Source: Symsagittifera roscoffensis
Taxonomy: Eukaryota; Xenacoelomorpha; Acoela; Convolutidae
Assembly: GCF_963678635.1 (NCBI RefSeq)
Contig: NW_026971149.1
Span: 680,001-744,000 of the forward strand
Direction: 5' to 3'
DNA: 64,000 bases
This document shows, piece after piece, positions 8,701-19,419 of the stretch (its first letter is position 1; each line of letters begins with the position of its first letter). The position numbers and the translations under genes were made by a program. Below the pieces are notes generated by a model. The model ran no database searches and had not been told where the DNA came from. It was given only the letters and a program-made list of their open reading frames with translations.

Positions 8701-11700
8701 AGCCGAATAATAGTGATTTCGTATTTTCTCTCTGTGCATATGTTAAAGACAGTATTCGGATTGGTTCCGAATTAATCAATATTGCTGATTTGCAGAATAA
8801 ATATCCACAATTAGCACCTATTAAGCCCATTCAATATACTTATGAGGACGTTGAAATTATTATCGGACAAGACTACTACCACGCCGTTAGACCCATTGAG
8901 TTCATCTTGGGAGATGATAAAAACTCACCGTGTTCCGTTCGCCTACCGATAGGTTGGGTCTTAAGTGGTCCGTTGCCGCCGTCCGGTAATTCTACTTCTT
9001 CGTGTTTCAAGTGTGTTGTTGAAGATTCTTCTCTGACCGACCAGATAAAATCCTGGTACGAGTTGGAATCGTATGGTGCTTTCAAACAAGTCGATGCCCG
9101 TTCCGCCGCGGATAAACATGCTTTATCCATCCTCAATTCTGAAACCGTTCACAATGGCGAAAGATACATTGTGCCTATGCTTTGGATTGATAGTAATGTC
9201 AGTCTACCAAACAATTATTACTCGTCACTCGCCCAATTTAAATCATTGGAGAGAAGGTTAAGTAAAGACCCTGAGCTGCGCGAAAGATACACAGAAACAA
9301 TTAGAGAGGACATTAGGAAAGGCTATGTCGTTACCGTCGAACCGCATGATCCACGTAAGCGTTCCGATCGCGAGTGGTATCTTCCGCACCATCCCGTCGT
9401 AAATCCGAATAAGCCGGGTAAGGTGCGCCGAGTCCTTAATGGGGCTTCTAAGTTTCACGGCACATCCTTAAATAAGTCCTTATTGGTGGGTCCTGACCTA
9501 CTCCAAAATTTAATTTTTGTGCTTTTGCGATTCCGTCAACATAAGTACGCCGTCTCCGCGGATATAGAGGGTATGTTCCTCCAGGTAGGAGTCCTTGCCC
9601 GCGATCAAATTTCGCTCCGTTTTTTGTGGCGGGAGGATACCACTTCCGATGTGGTAGTTCATCAGTACACTCGCCATATATTCGGCGCACGGGATTCACC
9701 TACGTGCGCCAATTTCGCGTTGCAAAAAACAGCAACTGATAATATGTCCACATACCCTGAGGCCGCCTCAGTCGTAAATGAAAAGTTTTACATGGACGAT
9801 TACTTGGATTCATTCGAGAACGTTACCCAAGCAATTAAAACTAGTCGCGATTTGGTTTCCTTACTAAAATTGGGAGGATTTAATTTGACTAAATTTGTCA
9901 GTAATGCTGATGAAATCACTTCAGCAATGAACCCCGAGGAATCCGAAACCTCATCTTCACCCATCAAGGAAATATGTAACGGTGCCGAACGATCATCACA
10001 CGTCTTAGGTCTTAAGTGGGACCATGTGAAAGACACATTGGTTGTTAGCAGAGGCGTGGATCGTCCTCTCGATAAAGCAATAACTCAACGAACCGTCTTG
10101 AGTTTCGTCTCTTCTGTGTTTGACCCTGTTGGGTTAGTAGCTCCATACACAGTTAGGGCCCGTCTTTTACTGAAAGATATTTGGAAAATCAGTGGTCAAA
10201 GTTGGGACGACGAATTGCCAGAAGACATAAGAGATAAGTTTCTCGAGTGGCACTCCGGTCTCCCTCTCTTAGGGCAATTGACTATTCCCCGTTGTTACTT
10301 CACAGAGCCTGTTGATCAAATTGAGCTCCACATGTTCGGTGATAGCTCGCAGGACGTTTTCTGTGCTGTTGGTTTTTTGCGTGCGCGACTCGCGAGCTCG
10401 CATAAAACTCAAATATCCTTCATCTTTGGTAAAGCTCGCGTTGCGCCCATGAAAGCGCTATCGATACCGAAGCTAGAGCTTCAAGCTGCTCTGCTCGCCA
10501 CACGACTAAAAGATGATATACTGACCGCCCTTACCGTCTCTATTAATCATGTCTTTATGTGGACAGATAGTACAACAGTTTTGCAGTGGCTAAACTCCAC
10601 TGAAAAATTACCTGTATTCGTCGCTAATCGTGTCGGCGAAATCCTCGAGTCGACCACTATTGATGAGTGGCACCATGTTCTGAGCGGCGATAATCCAGCT
10701 GATACCGGTACGCGGGGGATTTCTTCGGAAGCCCTCAAGGATAGCAGCTGGGTTATTGGTCCGAGCATTCTCAGGACTACTGATTGGCCGTTTTTACCCG
10801 ACGAACGTGTAATCAATAAAATTCGTTTGAAGGGTCCTTCTTGTGATGTTGATAATTGCTTGGAGACATCATCTTCCTTCGTCACCGATGTCACATCAAT
10901 CAAACATCCCGAACACGGGTTCAATTGGGAAAGGTTCAGTTCCTTTACAAGATATAAACGAGTAGTCGCTTTTATGTTGAGGGTGTTGCCTTCACATAAG
11001 CATTTTCGTGGTAGAGACTTACGAATCACCGACCCCACTGAACTTGATATTGCAGAAAGCAAACTGATTCATCTTGCTCAGATGGAATCCTTTCCCGTTG
11101 AGTTAAAAACACTCACCGCTGGCAAACCTATTAAGAATAGTAGTAAAATTGCCACATACTCGCCATTTATCGGTCCCGCTGGAATCATTCGTTCCACCGG
11201 ACGGATTGTGCGCTTAGTGGATACCGAGTTTGATACTAAGCACCCAATAATACTCGATGCCCGACATACCTTAGTTCGTTTGTTGGCCCGCAGCCTCCAC
11301 CATAAGCATTTTCATCAAGGATTAGATTACATGCGCTCCGTTTTAAATATGAAATTTGCAATACTTGGGTTGCGTCGACTACTTCGGTCTGTCGAAAATC
11401 AATGTGTGACATGCCGTAAACGCAAAGCAAGTACCATCCAGCCAATTATGTCCGATTTACCGGTCGAACGTCTCGGATACAAGCAACCACCCTTCAATCA
11501 TACGGGTGTGGATTACTTTGGACCGCTTTACGTTCCGGTTCGCAGAAGCACGGAAAAAAGATGGGGATTCCTTTTTACTTGCCTCACCACCAGGGCTGTA
11601 CACCTGGAGATTGTACCGTCTCTGGACACCAGTTCGTGTGTCATGGGCATTGAACGGTTCGTTGCGCGCCGTGGTACGCCAAGCACAATCTGGTCGGATA

Positions 11701-12410
11701 ATGGCACGAACTTCGTTGGTGCGGAAAAGGAATTACTTGCCTGCATCAAGAGCTGGAATGGCATGGCTCCGACCATTTTTGCACACAAAGGTGTTACTTG
11801 GAAATTTAACCCGCCAGGCGCACCCCATCATGGCGGCTCCTGGGAACGCCTCGTCCGAAGCGTGAAGCGCGTGCTGTACGATATCCTAGGCAGTAGGCGA
11901 GTCACTGAAGAGGTGTTAGGAACAACACTCTGCTTAGTTGAACAGGCTTTGAATTCGAGGCCAATCACTCCCGTTAGTACCGATTCACGTGAGTTAGAAG
12001 CGTTAACCCCAAACCATTTTTTGCTTGGACAACATGCCACAAGCTTTCCTTCGCTTTTACCCGGGGAGCACTTCGATCACAAGAAAAGGTACGTGCGAGC
12101 GCAGTCATATGCTAACGCGATTTGGTCTCGTTGGCTTCGAGAATATGTTCCCTCGCTGAATAAGCGTGTCAAGTGGCACACTCATTCTGACTTCACTCTT
12201 AAAACAGGCGATCTCGTGTGGGTGATTGAGCCCGATAGTCCGCGTGGGTACTACCCTCTCGCCCGAATCGTCAAGCTAAACTACGGACAGGACGGTTGCG
12301 CCCGATCCGCCCTTGTCAGGACCGCAACCCGTGAAGTCACGCGGCCGACCGTTAAGCTCGCTCCGGTTCTTCCTTCTTCAGGGGGGGAGGATGTTGCAAT
12401 GCAAATGTAG
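5718..12410 (+). CDS. gag-pol: BEL/Pao gag-pol polyprotein
   Basis: An intact frame of 2230 codons from the ATG at 5718. The N-terminal ~260 residues are charged and coiled-coil-like, then come ~300 Ser/Pro/His-rich residues. A DUF1759-type capsid region starts near 592 (LPEWKLAQFDG). Zinc knuckles lie at about 811 (CVLCKGSHALWNC) and 844 (CFACLNGNHSFRQC). The aspartic protease has LCDSAST near 945, DSA rather than DTG. RT carries YMDD at 1358-1361, RNase H starts at FGDSSQD near 1540, and integrase has an HHCC zinc finger at about 1860-1900 plus a DDE core (VDYFGP, SDNGTNF, GGSWERL). A DUF5641-like tail (TGDLVWVIEPD) ends the protein. The stop codon lies 19 bases inside the 3' LTR. All catalytic motifs look intact. 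Confidence 0.97.
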   Translation: MDEKFQSKIRKLFETRLNLENELLKGHSLLLEYIENNSRTTKIDNAVYKCKIALEKAVDVNEQLIRLAGKTENPEKIIAQQDLWLKKVTEMNDKVMHEAQSYKMSLEPSSFPAAGITGSKGSLQQTRSETSSHSHKTSDSAARVSENRSKVSNKSKDSRKLDSHKSDKSASTRHTSTVRTMSSSEKRHELALVKRRHEELERQYQVSLRLKEQENRLKFEQSQLELEQLAENHKKQLIEMELKAFELEDSSSEVSEKVAESNLTGVSQPISKVATDRTNDWVDSVSSQAPPDVASAPGLQAFTHVPVSSGPTTSALLAHAIHTSNSHNHEHTALSDPGIHSYGHRAMPQFGSASRLPLQASVSFPASVPFPVNNMHSSAHVLPPPSAVPLQTMSSNITNGSFAIAQPESLPVPMLPAQPGSGFVSLSPAFAGGGFSSSGVNPTPVCFSAPNCHAAPVQTQHNLPFVPHTVSPNINDYYTSDANLWRLAATTPIVTRAQCCNAGNIFSNVTTIVPSCNTAAPYASGGTVYFNTPPVHPQHVPHFVNQTNTGYQPVNEDYAPSPAYPNQGCSSDRPLSARELAELLMHSRKDHLPEWKLAQFDGNPLNWHEWFGQFKSTVDSAVLTDDTKLTYLKTLVTGKAKTAIAEFSYSGVMYKDALATLQRKFGQPHAIVGAHLDKLNTFPPLKMHNSENVISFSSAISGLVAVFKSLSFNDDLKSVNLLNQAVSKLPPNLKEAWSMHTVRQNWQRPTLLDFNNWLKEKAEGHERLRLLSSKAKNEEPVKPKTTKVFAANSQVTSKAQDKSQDKSKFPPCVLCKGSHALWNCAVFKEKNATQRAKYVAEQKLCFACLNGNHSFRQCSRAKKCPKPECDSTHNVLLHGAERIFPRKENSNVSNKAGINKSKENTNTSTHAAVSDVLDIESSKGLLPIATLGVSSDVTSLLTLVLCDSASTHSWVSSSLVKRLGLVGEPVNLSISGFNSTTVVETQRVKFTVSSEPNNSDFVFSLCAYVKDSIRIGSELINIADLQNKYPQLAPIKPIQYTYEDVEIIIGQDYYHAVRPIEFILGDDKNSPCSVRLPIGWVLSGPLPPSGNSTSSCFKCVVEDSSLTDQIKSWYELESYGAFKQVDARSAADKHALSILNSETVHNGERYIVPMLWIDSNVSLPNNYYSSLAQFKSLERRLSKDPELRERYTETIREDIRKGYVVTVEPHDPRKRSDREWYLPHHPVVNPNKPGKVRRVLNGASKFHGTSLNKSLLVGPDLLQNLIFVLLRFRQHKYAVSADIEGMFLQVGVLARDQISLRFLWREDTTSDVVVHQYTRHIFGARDSPTCANFALQKTATDNMSTYPEAASVVNEKFYMDDYLDSFENVTQAIKTSRDLVSLLKLGGFNLTKFVSNADEITSAMNPEESETSSSPIKEICNGAERSSHVLGLKWDHVKDTLVVSRGVDRPLDKAITQRTVLSFVSSVFDPVGLVAPYTVRARLLLKDIWKISGQSWDDELPEDIRDKFLEWHSGLPLLGQLTIPRCYFTEPVDQIELHMFGDSSQDVFCAVGFLRARLASSHKTQISFIFGKARVAPMKALSIPKLELQAALLATRLKDDILTALTVSINHVFMWTDSTTVLQWLNSTEKLPVFVANRVGEILESTTIDEWHHVLSGDNPADTGTRGISSEALKDSSWVIGPSILRTTDWPFLPDERVINKIRLKGPSCDVDNCLETSSSFVTDVTSIKHPEHGFNWERFSSFTRYKRVVAFMLRVLPSHKHFRGRDLRITDPTELDIAESKLIHLAQMESFPVELKTLTAGKPIKNSSKIATYSPFIGPAGIIRSTGRIVRLVDTEFDTKHPIILDARHTLVRLLARSLHHKHFHQGLDYMRSVLNMKFAILGLRRLLRSVENQCVTCRKRKASTIQPIMSDLPVERLGYKQPPFNHTGVDYFGPLYVPVRRSTEKRWGFLFTCLTTRAVHLEIVPSLDTSSCVMGIERFVARRGTPSTIWSDNGTNFVGAEKELLACIKSWNGMAPTIFAHKGVTWKFNPPGAPHHGGSWERLVRSVKRVLYDILGSRRVTEEVLGTTLCLVEQALNSRPITPVSTDSRELEALTPNHFLLGQHATSFPSLLPGEHFDHKKRYVRAQSYANAIWSRWLREYVPSLNKRVKWHTHSDFTLKTGDLVWVIEPDSPRGYYPLARIVKLNYGQDGCARSALVRTATREVTRPTVKLAPVLPSSGGEDVAMQM
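12381..12391 (+). other. Polypurine tract
   Basis: GGGGGGGAGGA directly abuts the 3' LTR, the usual primer for plus-strand synthesis. It also encodes glycine and acidic residues at the end of the polyprotein. Confidence 0.85.
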
Positions 12411-12854
12411 AGTATAGAATGTAGAGTATAGATGCATATAAAACTGAACCAAAATGTAACAACAATAAGCACAGTTGGCCGAGTGGCCTAAGCTAACGCC
12501 GATTATACAGGTTAACAGTTGACGTAGGTTCGAGTCCCCCACCTGCCCATGTATTAGTATACTAAAAACGGGGGTTACATCCTATTTTAACTGTTTTTTG
12601 GTTCTAATTCGGTTCAGCCTTGATTAAGGTTGACCGCCAAAAAGAGCAATTTGTCTCAAGGACATTACCGACCGGTTCTTGTGGCTAGCTTGCGCCGTTT
12701 TGTACAAAAAACGGACAGATGCAAAAAATGTTATATGATGTTCTGATCAATAGAAAAATGCCGAAATTATTTTATTGACCGAGTTATTTGCCGAGAAATA
12801 TCTCTTACTAATTTACGGATTTGGAACAGTTTTTTTTGGAGATTAGCGAGCATA
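12392..12854 (+). repeat. 3' LTR of BEL/Pao element
   Basis: 463 bp, identical to the 5' LTR wherever compared. The final polyprotein codons and the TAG at 12408-12410 lie within it. Confidence 0.95.
12469..12548 (+). promoter_or_regulatory. tRNA-like segment in the 3' LTR
   Basis: Exact copy of 3172-3251, with A box 12476-12486 and B box 12527-12537. A pol III start here would read out of the element into the flanking minisatellite. Confidence 0.55.
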
Positions 12855-12859
12855 AATAT
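12855..12859. repeat. Target-site duplication (AATAT), right
   Basis: Matches 3090-3094 on the other side of the element. Confidence 0.9.
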
Positions 12860-13279
12860 TTTAAGTACAAATTCAAAATATTTCTCTTCTACTTCCTTAT
12901 CTTATTTTGGTCCTAACAAGTTAGTGTTAGACCACATATCTGGTTACATGTGCTTTGCACTATAAAAGTTTTAATTCTATGATATTCGCGAACAAATTTC
13001 AGCTGGTCGTTTGATAAAATCAGGTTTTTTTGTCTAGGCTTGATTCCAAACCTAGCTGTTTGCGTGCCGATTCACATCAGCGACTTATCAAAACTAAGAT
13101 AACTTCACACATTTAAAGTTTAGCAAAATGTATTAGAACTAAGAAGTTTTTTTGAGGTTCTTTTTTTTTAGTCAAGTTCGTGTCTAGGTCTTGCTGTGAC
13201 TAGTTCAAATTCTCTGACAAACAACTAAAACTTATAAAGTTTATAAAAAACAATTTTATAAAACAGCAGATGAAAAGAA

Positions 13280-13326
<47 letters not shown>

Positions 13327-13380
13327 GTCTATCTGTCTCTCTCTCTCTTCCTCTCTCCTCTCTCTCTATATATATATCTC

Positions 13381-13424
<44 letters not shown>

Positions 13425-13526
13425 CAACTTCGGGTACCTGTTTCTCTGTCCCTGTTTCTGTGTTTTAATGTGCTTTGATCAATTTTGCTTCTGAGACTTG
13501 ACTTCTCTGTGATCATTGCTTTTACT
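12860..13526. other. AT-rich spacer with CT microsatellite
   Basis: No gene seen. The stretch holds a CT microsatellite and ends where short GTCCAGACTTT repeats begin, leading into the right minisatellite. Without the BEL insertion it joins 2026-3094 to make a ~1.8-kb spacer between the large direct repeats. Confidence 0.5.
13284..13420. repeat. (CT)n microsatellite
   Basis: About 135 bp of CT dinucleotides, interrupted by CTGTCTGTCTAT, CCTCTCC and a short TATATATAT patch. The Leu/Ser-only frame across it (13270-13494) is not a gene. Confidence 0.95.
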
Positions 13527-14854
13527 CATGTCCAGACTTTAGCGACAAAATTTAGGCATGTCCAGACTTTCCTCACCAAAATTAGGCATGTCCAGACTTT
13601 GTCGACCAAAACATGGCATTGTCAGACTTTTGCGACCCTGATGATCCGTCGCGACTATCGCGACCGGATCGGAGGTGGCGCGACCAAAACATCGTGACCC
13701 ATATTTGGTATGCCCAGACTCTCGCGACCGAGAGTTGCCGTTTCCAGGCTTTCGCGACCGAAAAACTAAGGCGCGACTTTCGCGACCGAGGCGGATACGG
13801 CGCGAGCCTGCGGCTCAGGAATTGGCGTGACCGGCGCGACCAAACTTAGCCATTTCCAGAGTTTCCAGACCCAGATGGAGACGGCGCGACTTTCCAGACC
13901 AACATGGAAACGGCGCGACTTTAAAAAAATTTTTCAGGGTTTTTTCGACCAAGGTGGAGACGGTGCGACTTAAAAAAAATTTCAGGGCTTTTTCGACCGA
14001 GGTGGAGACGGCGCGACTTTAAAAAATTTTTTCAGGGCTTTTTCGACCGAGGTGGAGACGGCGCGACTTTCGCGACCATGGTGGATATGGCGCGACTCAG
14101 GAAACGGCGCAAATCAAAAGGCAACGGCGCGACCGGCTTGGCCAGCGCGAACAAAAATTAGACTTTCAAAATTTTTGCGACCGGGGTGGAGACGGCGCGA
14201 CTTTCCAGACCGAGGCGGAGACGGCGCGAACAAAAACCATTTCATTGCGACCGTCCAGACCAAGGCGGAGACTGCGCGACTTTCCAGGACAGGCAGAGAC
14301 GGCGCGACTAAGAAACAATTCTTTGCAACCTTGGTGGATGCGGCGCAATTTTAGCAATCAGATTGGAAACATTCCAGATCACGGTGCATACGGCGCGACT
14401 TTCCGGAACAAAGCGGAGACGGCACGACTTTCCGGACCGAGGCGGAGATGGCGCGACGAAGAAACAATTCTTCGTGACCAAGGCAGAGACGACGCGACTT
14501 TTCAGACCAAAGCGGAAACGGCGCGACATTTCGGACCAAGGCGGAGACGGCGCGATTTTTCAGACCAATGTGGGGACGGCGCGACTAAAGTTTTATTCCT
14601 CCCGACTGATTTGGATACGGTGCGACTTTCCACACCAAGGTGGTGACGGCGCGACTTTTCTGACCAAGACGGAGAAGGCGCTACTTTCCAGACAATCGCG
14701 GAGACGGCGCGACCAAAAGAGATCATTACTAGCGACCAAGGTGGAAGCGGCGCGACTTTCCAGACCAAGGCGGAGACGGCTCGACTTTTTAGACCAAAGC
14801 GGAGACGGAGTTACTTTCCAGACCGAGTTGGAGACGGCGCGACTAAGAAAAAAA
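13527..14854. repeat. GC-rich ~30-bp minisatellite, right array
   Basis: Begins with four looser units of CATGTCCAGACTTTxxxCGACCAAAA (13527-13628), which precede the segment shared with the left copy. It continues as the same GGCGGAGACGGCGCGACTTT array found at 220-1226. The left copy probably has the same upstream units beyond the window edge. Confidence 0.85.
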
Positions 14855-15654
14855 TGCTAACCACGATCAACGAGACCCACTTTGAAACACAAACTAAACA
14901 ATCTTTTTCCATCTAACACGAACTCTTTAAGAAGTCACTGCTCAAAAGTTCAGAAGAAAACTACATCACCCGTCCTTCACTACAATAAACAATAAAAGCT
15001 GAACACTCTCTGAAACCCGGATGAGTGGAACCAGTTCTAAACTAGTATTTATAATTGGACAAAACTATAACTTTCTATCTTTTAAAAATAACACTAACTA
15101 ACCAATCATACTCCATCTCTAACACCAACCCTTATTTGTAAGTGCTGAAACTACTTGTAGTTTCAGCACCAGAGCAATTTGAATAAACCTTAAACTACAG
15201 TTGGTCTCTTTCTGCAAAAACTCTAAGAACTAATACACAAAAACCAGTATACACTAGATCTTTTCAGACTAGGAGCTATAAGAGTAAAATTAAGATTGGT
15301 ATTAGAATAAGAAAACAAGAACTCGCATGAATCTATATGGCCGAAAAAAAATAACGTGACGAACAGACGGTGTACCTTCTCTGAAATTACTCTATGAGTA
15401 TAACCAAAAGTTCATAACTCATCTCGTGCGACCATAATTCTCAATGAAGAACTTAAGTAACCTAGAATTAGACATTCAAAAGTAGAATAAGACAATTGCA
15501 AATGGAATGGAGAGTTTAATAGAAATAAGTCTCAATAAGTCTACGCCAATTTTTTGAACAATACGAGAGTTACCAGGTATTGCAAGAAGACCAAGAACAA
15601 GGCGTGCACAACAATACGGAAGGAACCGACCAATCCCCCATATGCTAGTGAAAC
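13629..15654. repeat. Right copy of ~2.03-kb direct repeat
   Basis: Same orientation as 1-2025 and about 99.7% identical by eye. It ends after GTGAAAC near 15654, where the decayed gypsy region begins, so its original right-hand spacer has been replaced. The spacing (13.63 kb with the 9.76-kb BEL, about 3.86 kb without) suggests an earlier tandem unit of roughly 3.9 kb. Confidence 0.9.
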
Positions 15655-16210
15655 AAACACCGGAACAACTTCTTGTATTTAGAATCCCCTGACTTAAAAA
15701 CAATCTGAAGAAAATTTCTTCAATTCAAATGGTGCTAAATCTAAAATTTAAACAATAACGACTGATAAAAAGAGCACAAGTCGTTCCCCTCAAACTACTG
15801 AATAAAAGCATTTATTTTCAAAAGAAAAAAATTTATTTAGTATAAAAATTTTTCGTTAATTTATTTTAATTGAACAATAAATCTTACACATCAATCACAT
15901 TATTACTTGATGAATAATTTAGCCAAAATCAACAACGATTTACCGCAAATCAACCAAAACAAAAACTGGAATAATTTTCAACCAGATCCTATTTTTCAAC
16001 CAGATCTATTTGGACCATACACACGAAATGAACAAACACGACAATCAAGACAACTATTCCGCCAAGACAAAACTCAGCATCACACAACAATAATACTTAT
16101 CAATCACAAAATTCAAAAATTACACAAGTTTATCAACCAACACAAATGCGAAACTAAATACCGTTTCAAAATATTAATTTAGAAAAACACAACTTACAAA
16201 TTTTTCTCAA

Positions 16211-17060
16211 ATGCCAAATGCCGCAGAGTCACTTCAAATGACTATGAAACCATACCTTATGGGTGGATCTTCTTTATCTTCTAAAAAACCACTGATGGTA
16301 TTCAAAGGCACAGATCCTGAATACTCAGTAGAAGATTATTTAAATGCAGTTACAGCTAACTTCATTTCAAATATAGGACCTGAACCAGTAAATATACGAC
16401 TTCATGAAAATTGGATACAAAGACGCACAGCTCTAATCTAAACCACATTTGATGATTCAGCACAATAATGGTGTTCAGTTTTACCAATAGAAGTCAAATC
16501 AGACTGGAAAAGATTCACACAAGACTTTTTGAAAATTTTGACTTTGAAAGAAATAAACAACATCAAAGAGTATTATGTAACGAAATCCATAGACTACCTA
16601 ATGAAACAATTAATCAACTTGCAGTAAGAATCGAAAGAATGGCAAGAAAAGCATATTCCCTGAACAAACATGAGCACAAAAAATCGAAAATGACAAAAGG
16701 CTTAATGATGACTCTCACATCCACACCACGAAAAATAGCAAAAAAGAGAGCATCACATCCATCTTCAATTCGAGAACTTGACAAAGACTTCCGAAAACTA
16801 GTAGATAAACTAGAATAAGCTGAAATCACAATGAAATTGAAAGGATTAGAAAACTTAAAATTAAAATAAGTAAATAACATCCATACAAGGATTTCACAAA
16901 TAAATAACAGAGAAGACGCCGACACTGAACTAGCTGAAAAATTACTCAGTTATTAAATTTATACAAGAAAAATCCCAATTTCAAAGGGAAACCATCGTTT
17001 AAAAAATGTTTTAGTTTTTGACGTAGATACGAACAGATAATTACTGAATTTAGGCAAAAA
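16211..17060 (+). pseudogene. gag: gypsy gag remnant
   Basis: Frames 16211-16441 (FKGTDPEYSVEDYLNAV) and 16468-16818 (LPNETINQLAVRIERMARKA) are neighbouring parts of a Ty3/gypsy capsid. Two in-frame TAA codons interrupt the first (near 16438 and 16466), a frameshift in the TTTTGAAAATTTT run near 16530 separates the two, and another TAA follows KLVDKLE at about 16816. Around 17007, where a CCHC zinc knuckle would be expected, only the first cysteine seems to remain. Not functional. Confidence 0.75.
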
Positions 17061-17520
17061 CAGCAAAACAATTAGACCAAACAACAAAAATATAGAGAAC
17101 CAAATAAATTTTTTTATCAATACATGAAAAAAGACCAGAGACCAGAATCTACCAAACAAAATATTTCATAATTATAATAGTTCAGGAAAACCAGTCCCAG
17201 ATAATTACAATAACTATAAAAACAATCAAATTATCGAAATAACTACCGCGGAAGACCTCCAGATTGAAGAAATTCACAAAAGACTTCCCAAACTAGATAC
17301 AGTAGTTGAAACAGTCTAAGCAACCAATATCGAAATAATTATTCCAGATCAAATTCAAACCGAAGTAATTACTCAAACTACAATAGGAATCGTTCCAATT
17401 CAAACTCTCGAAAGAGATATTATTCAAACGATTGACCAAGAAACTCTTATATTAGAAACAGCAATTACCGAAGTAATAGAAATAGACATTATCCAGACAA
17501 AATTATCTAAAAAATGGAAT

Positions 17521-17580
17521 TATCTAAAAGTTGGAATTAAATCTAAAAGTTGGAATTATAAATCTAAAAGTTGGAATTAT
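17521..17580. repeat. Three ~20-bp tandem units
   Basis: ATCTAAAAGTTGGAATTAT-type units repeat three times with 20-21-bp spacing inside the decayed gag-protease linker. Probably replication slippage. Confidence 0.85.
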
Positions 17581-17829
17581 AGTTACCCAAACAGACCACG
17601 AAACTGTTCTCACCACACAGAGTTAATACACAAAACCAAAAATCCACAGCACAATTATAGAAGCGGTACACCTAAACACCAAACACAAATTAATTAGGTA
17701 AAAACAACTGAAAAAAACAACTAAATTGTGATTCCACAGATGACGAGAGCGAAACAGAATATACGCTTGCATTAAACATGCTTAACATTGAAAGAGAATA
17801 CGAAACATCAAATGAATCGATTTATTACA

Positions 17830-18235
17830 AACATTCATTCAAAGACTAAACAAACAGCCTCCACTTTTTTCCAAAATCTACCCAATATACAACCAGGATA
17901 TGTATACAATTTCTCAATAAGTTAAGTACATCAATACAATAATGATCAAAACAAACAACGACTGTACATGTTAGAATTTGAATTTAAACCAATTCATATA
18001 TTTTTAGTAACAATTTTTTCAATCAAGAACACAAAAAAAAGTTCAGATATTGTCCCTCTACAAAACCCCAAACAACAATTCCCCATATAGAATAAAACTA
18101 ACCCTAGGTCTATAAGGACTTTGGGAAACAAAGCAACAATTCCTTCCACAAAAGAAAAAGCATGTAGAATAAATAATATATTAAAATTATTAGATATATG
18201 TCAATCAACAATCCTCAGCAAAGAACTATGACTTT
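17830..18235 (+). repeat. Short duplicate of the protease-linker block
   Basis: The run from ACATTCATTCAAAGACT through AGAATTTGAATTTAAACCAATT to GTCAATCAACAATCCTCAGC recurs at about 18845-19230 and again at 24270-24660. This first copy is the most degraded, and its end is disturbed by a repeated TGATTTTTTAAATAACTT motif near 18235-18305. Confidence 0.7.
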
Positions 18236-18473
18236 TTAAATAACTTTAGCCAAAATGATTTTTTAAATCAGAAAATTAGAATAATGATTTTTTAAATAAC
18301 TTTGACTAACATAACATTACACAAAACAAGACAGATCCCACTGGGCAAAAACTAAAAATAAGTTCACGTACGAATAACATATATCAAAACTCAAACAACA
18401 AAATACAAGAAAGTAAAGAAAAACATTGACACTTCCATTTATCTTAAAAAGTCCAAAGAACAAATTTTTTTAA

Positions 18474-18560
18474 TTACCAGAACCTGAAATTGATGTTTTA
18501 TTAGATTCAAGAGCAGAATCAAATATCATAAATATCCCAATTGGAAAGAAATCTTGCTTC
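18474..18560 (+). pseudogene. gypsy protease remnant with altered active site
   Basis: The frame around 18490-18540 reads EIDVLLDSRAESNIINIP, matching the retroviral-type aspartic protease signature LLDTGAExNxI. The catalytic DTG has become DSR, so the enzyme is dead even apart from the surrounding stops. Confidence 0.7.
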
Positions 18561-19419
18561 TACAACCAAAACTGTCACCTTTGAAGACTTCAAGCAAACT
18601 AGCCACAGCACAAGGATCAAGTTTAACAAACTATGGAAAAATCGTAAAATTCCTTGATCCCACTCAAACAATGGAACAAAATAAATTAAAAAAAATTTTT
18701 TTAAGCAAACATTTCATGTCACAGGTAAAAAACAGAATATTGTAGAAATTTCTTTTATTATTAAATATATACCCACTAATAATATTCTAAATAGTAAATT
18801 ACATAAAAAGCATAAATACACAAAATCAATTGACACATCACCAACATTCATTCAAAGACTTAACAAACAGCCTCCATTTTTTTCCAAAATCTACCCATTA
18901 TACAACCAGGATATGTATACAAATTCTCAATAATTAAGTACACAAAACAATAATGATCAAAACAAACAACGACGGTAAATGTCAGAATTTGAATTTAAAC
19001 CAATTCATATATTTTTAGTAACAATTTTTTCAATCAAGAACACAAAAAAAGTTCAGATATTGTCTCTCTACAAAACCTTAAACAACAATTCCCCATATAG
19101 AATAAAACTAACCCTAGGTCTATTAGGATATTGGGAAAGAAAGCAACAATTCCTTCCACAAAAGAAAAAGCATATAGACTGAATAATATATTAAAATTAT
19201 TAGATATATGTCAATCAACAATCCTCAGCGAAGAACTATCAATTAATAAAATAACCAGTGAATCAAAACGAAACACAGACTATTCTACAAAAAGGCCCTA
19301 TTTTAAACCAACATATTTTGATAAAATTAATAAACAAAAACACCAAAAACAAAGGACTAATCGAAAACTAGAAGAAAAAATATACCACAAAAACCACAAA
19401 AAAATCTCCGCAATAACCA

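Larger units (their letters stand above)
3095..12854 (+). mobile_element. Complete BEL/Pao LTR retrotransposon
   Basis: A 9.76-kb element with every expected part in order: 463-bp LTR, primer binding site three bases after the LTR, long leader, accessory ORF (4980-5624), single gag-pol ORF (5718-12410), polypurine tract and second LTR. The two LTRs match at every position I compared, and the main ORF has no stop, so the insertion is recent and may be functional. It landed in the spacer between two large direct repeats. The order protease, RT, RNase H, integrase, the YMDD catalytic motif, and the zinc-knuckle, A17-like protease and C-terminal DUF5641-like pieces place it in BEL/Pao rather than Ty3/gypsy. 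Confidence 0.97.

Noticed and set aside
13270-13494. Leu/Ser-rich ORF with apparent hydrophobic segment
   Set aside because: It is a translation of the (CT)n microsatellite.
1-15654. The 2-kb direct repeats as LTRs of a 15.6-kb element
   Set aside because: No primer site after the left copy, no polypurine tract before the right copy, no TG/CA ends; and a separate complete element lies between them.
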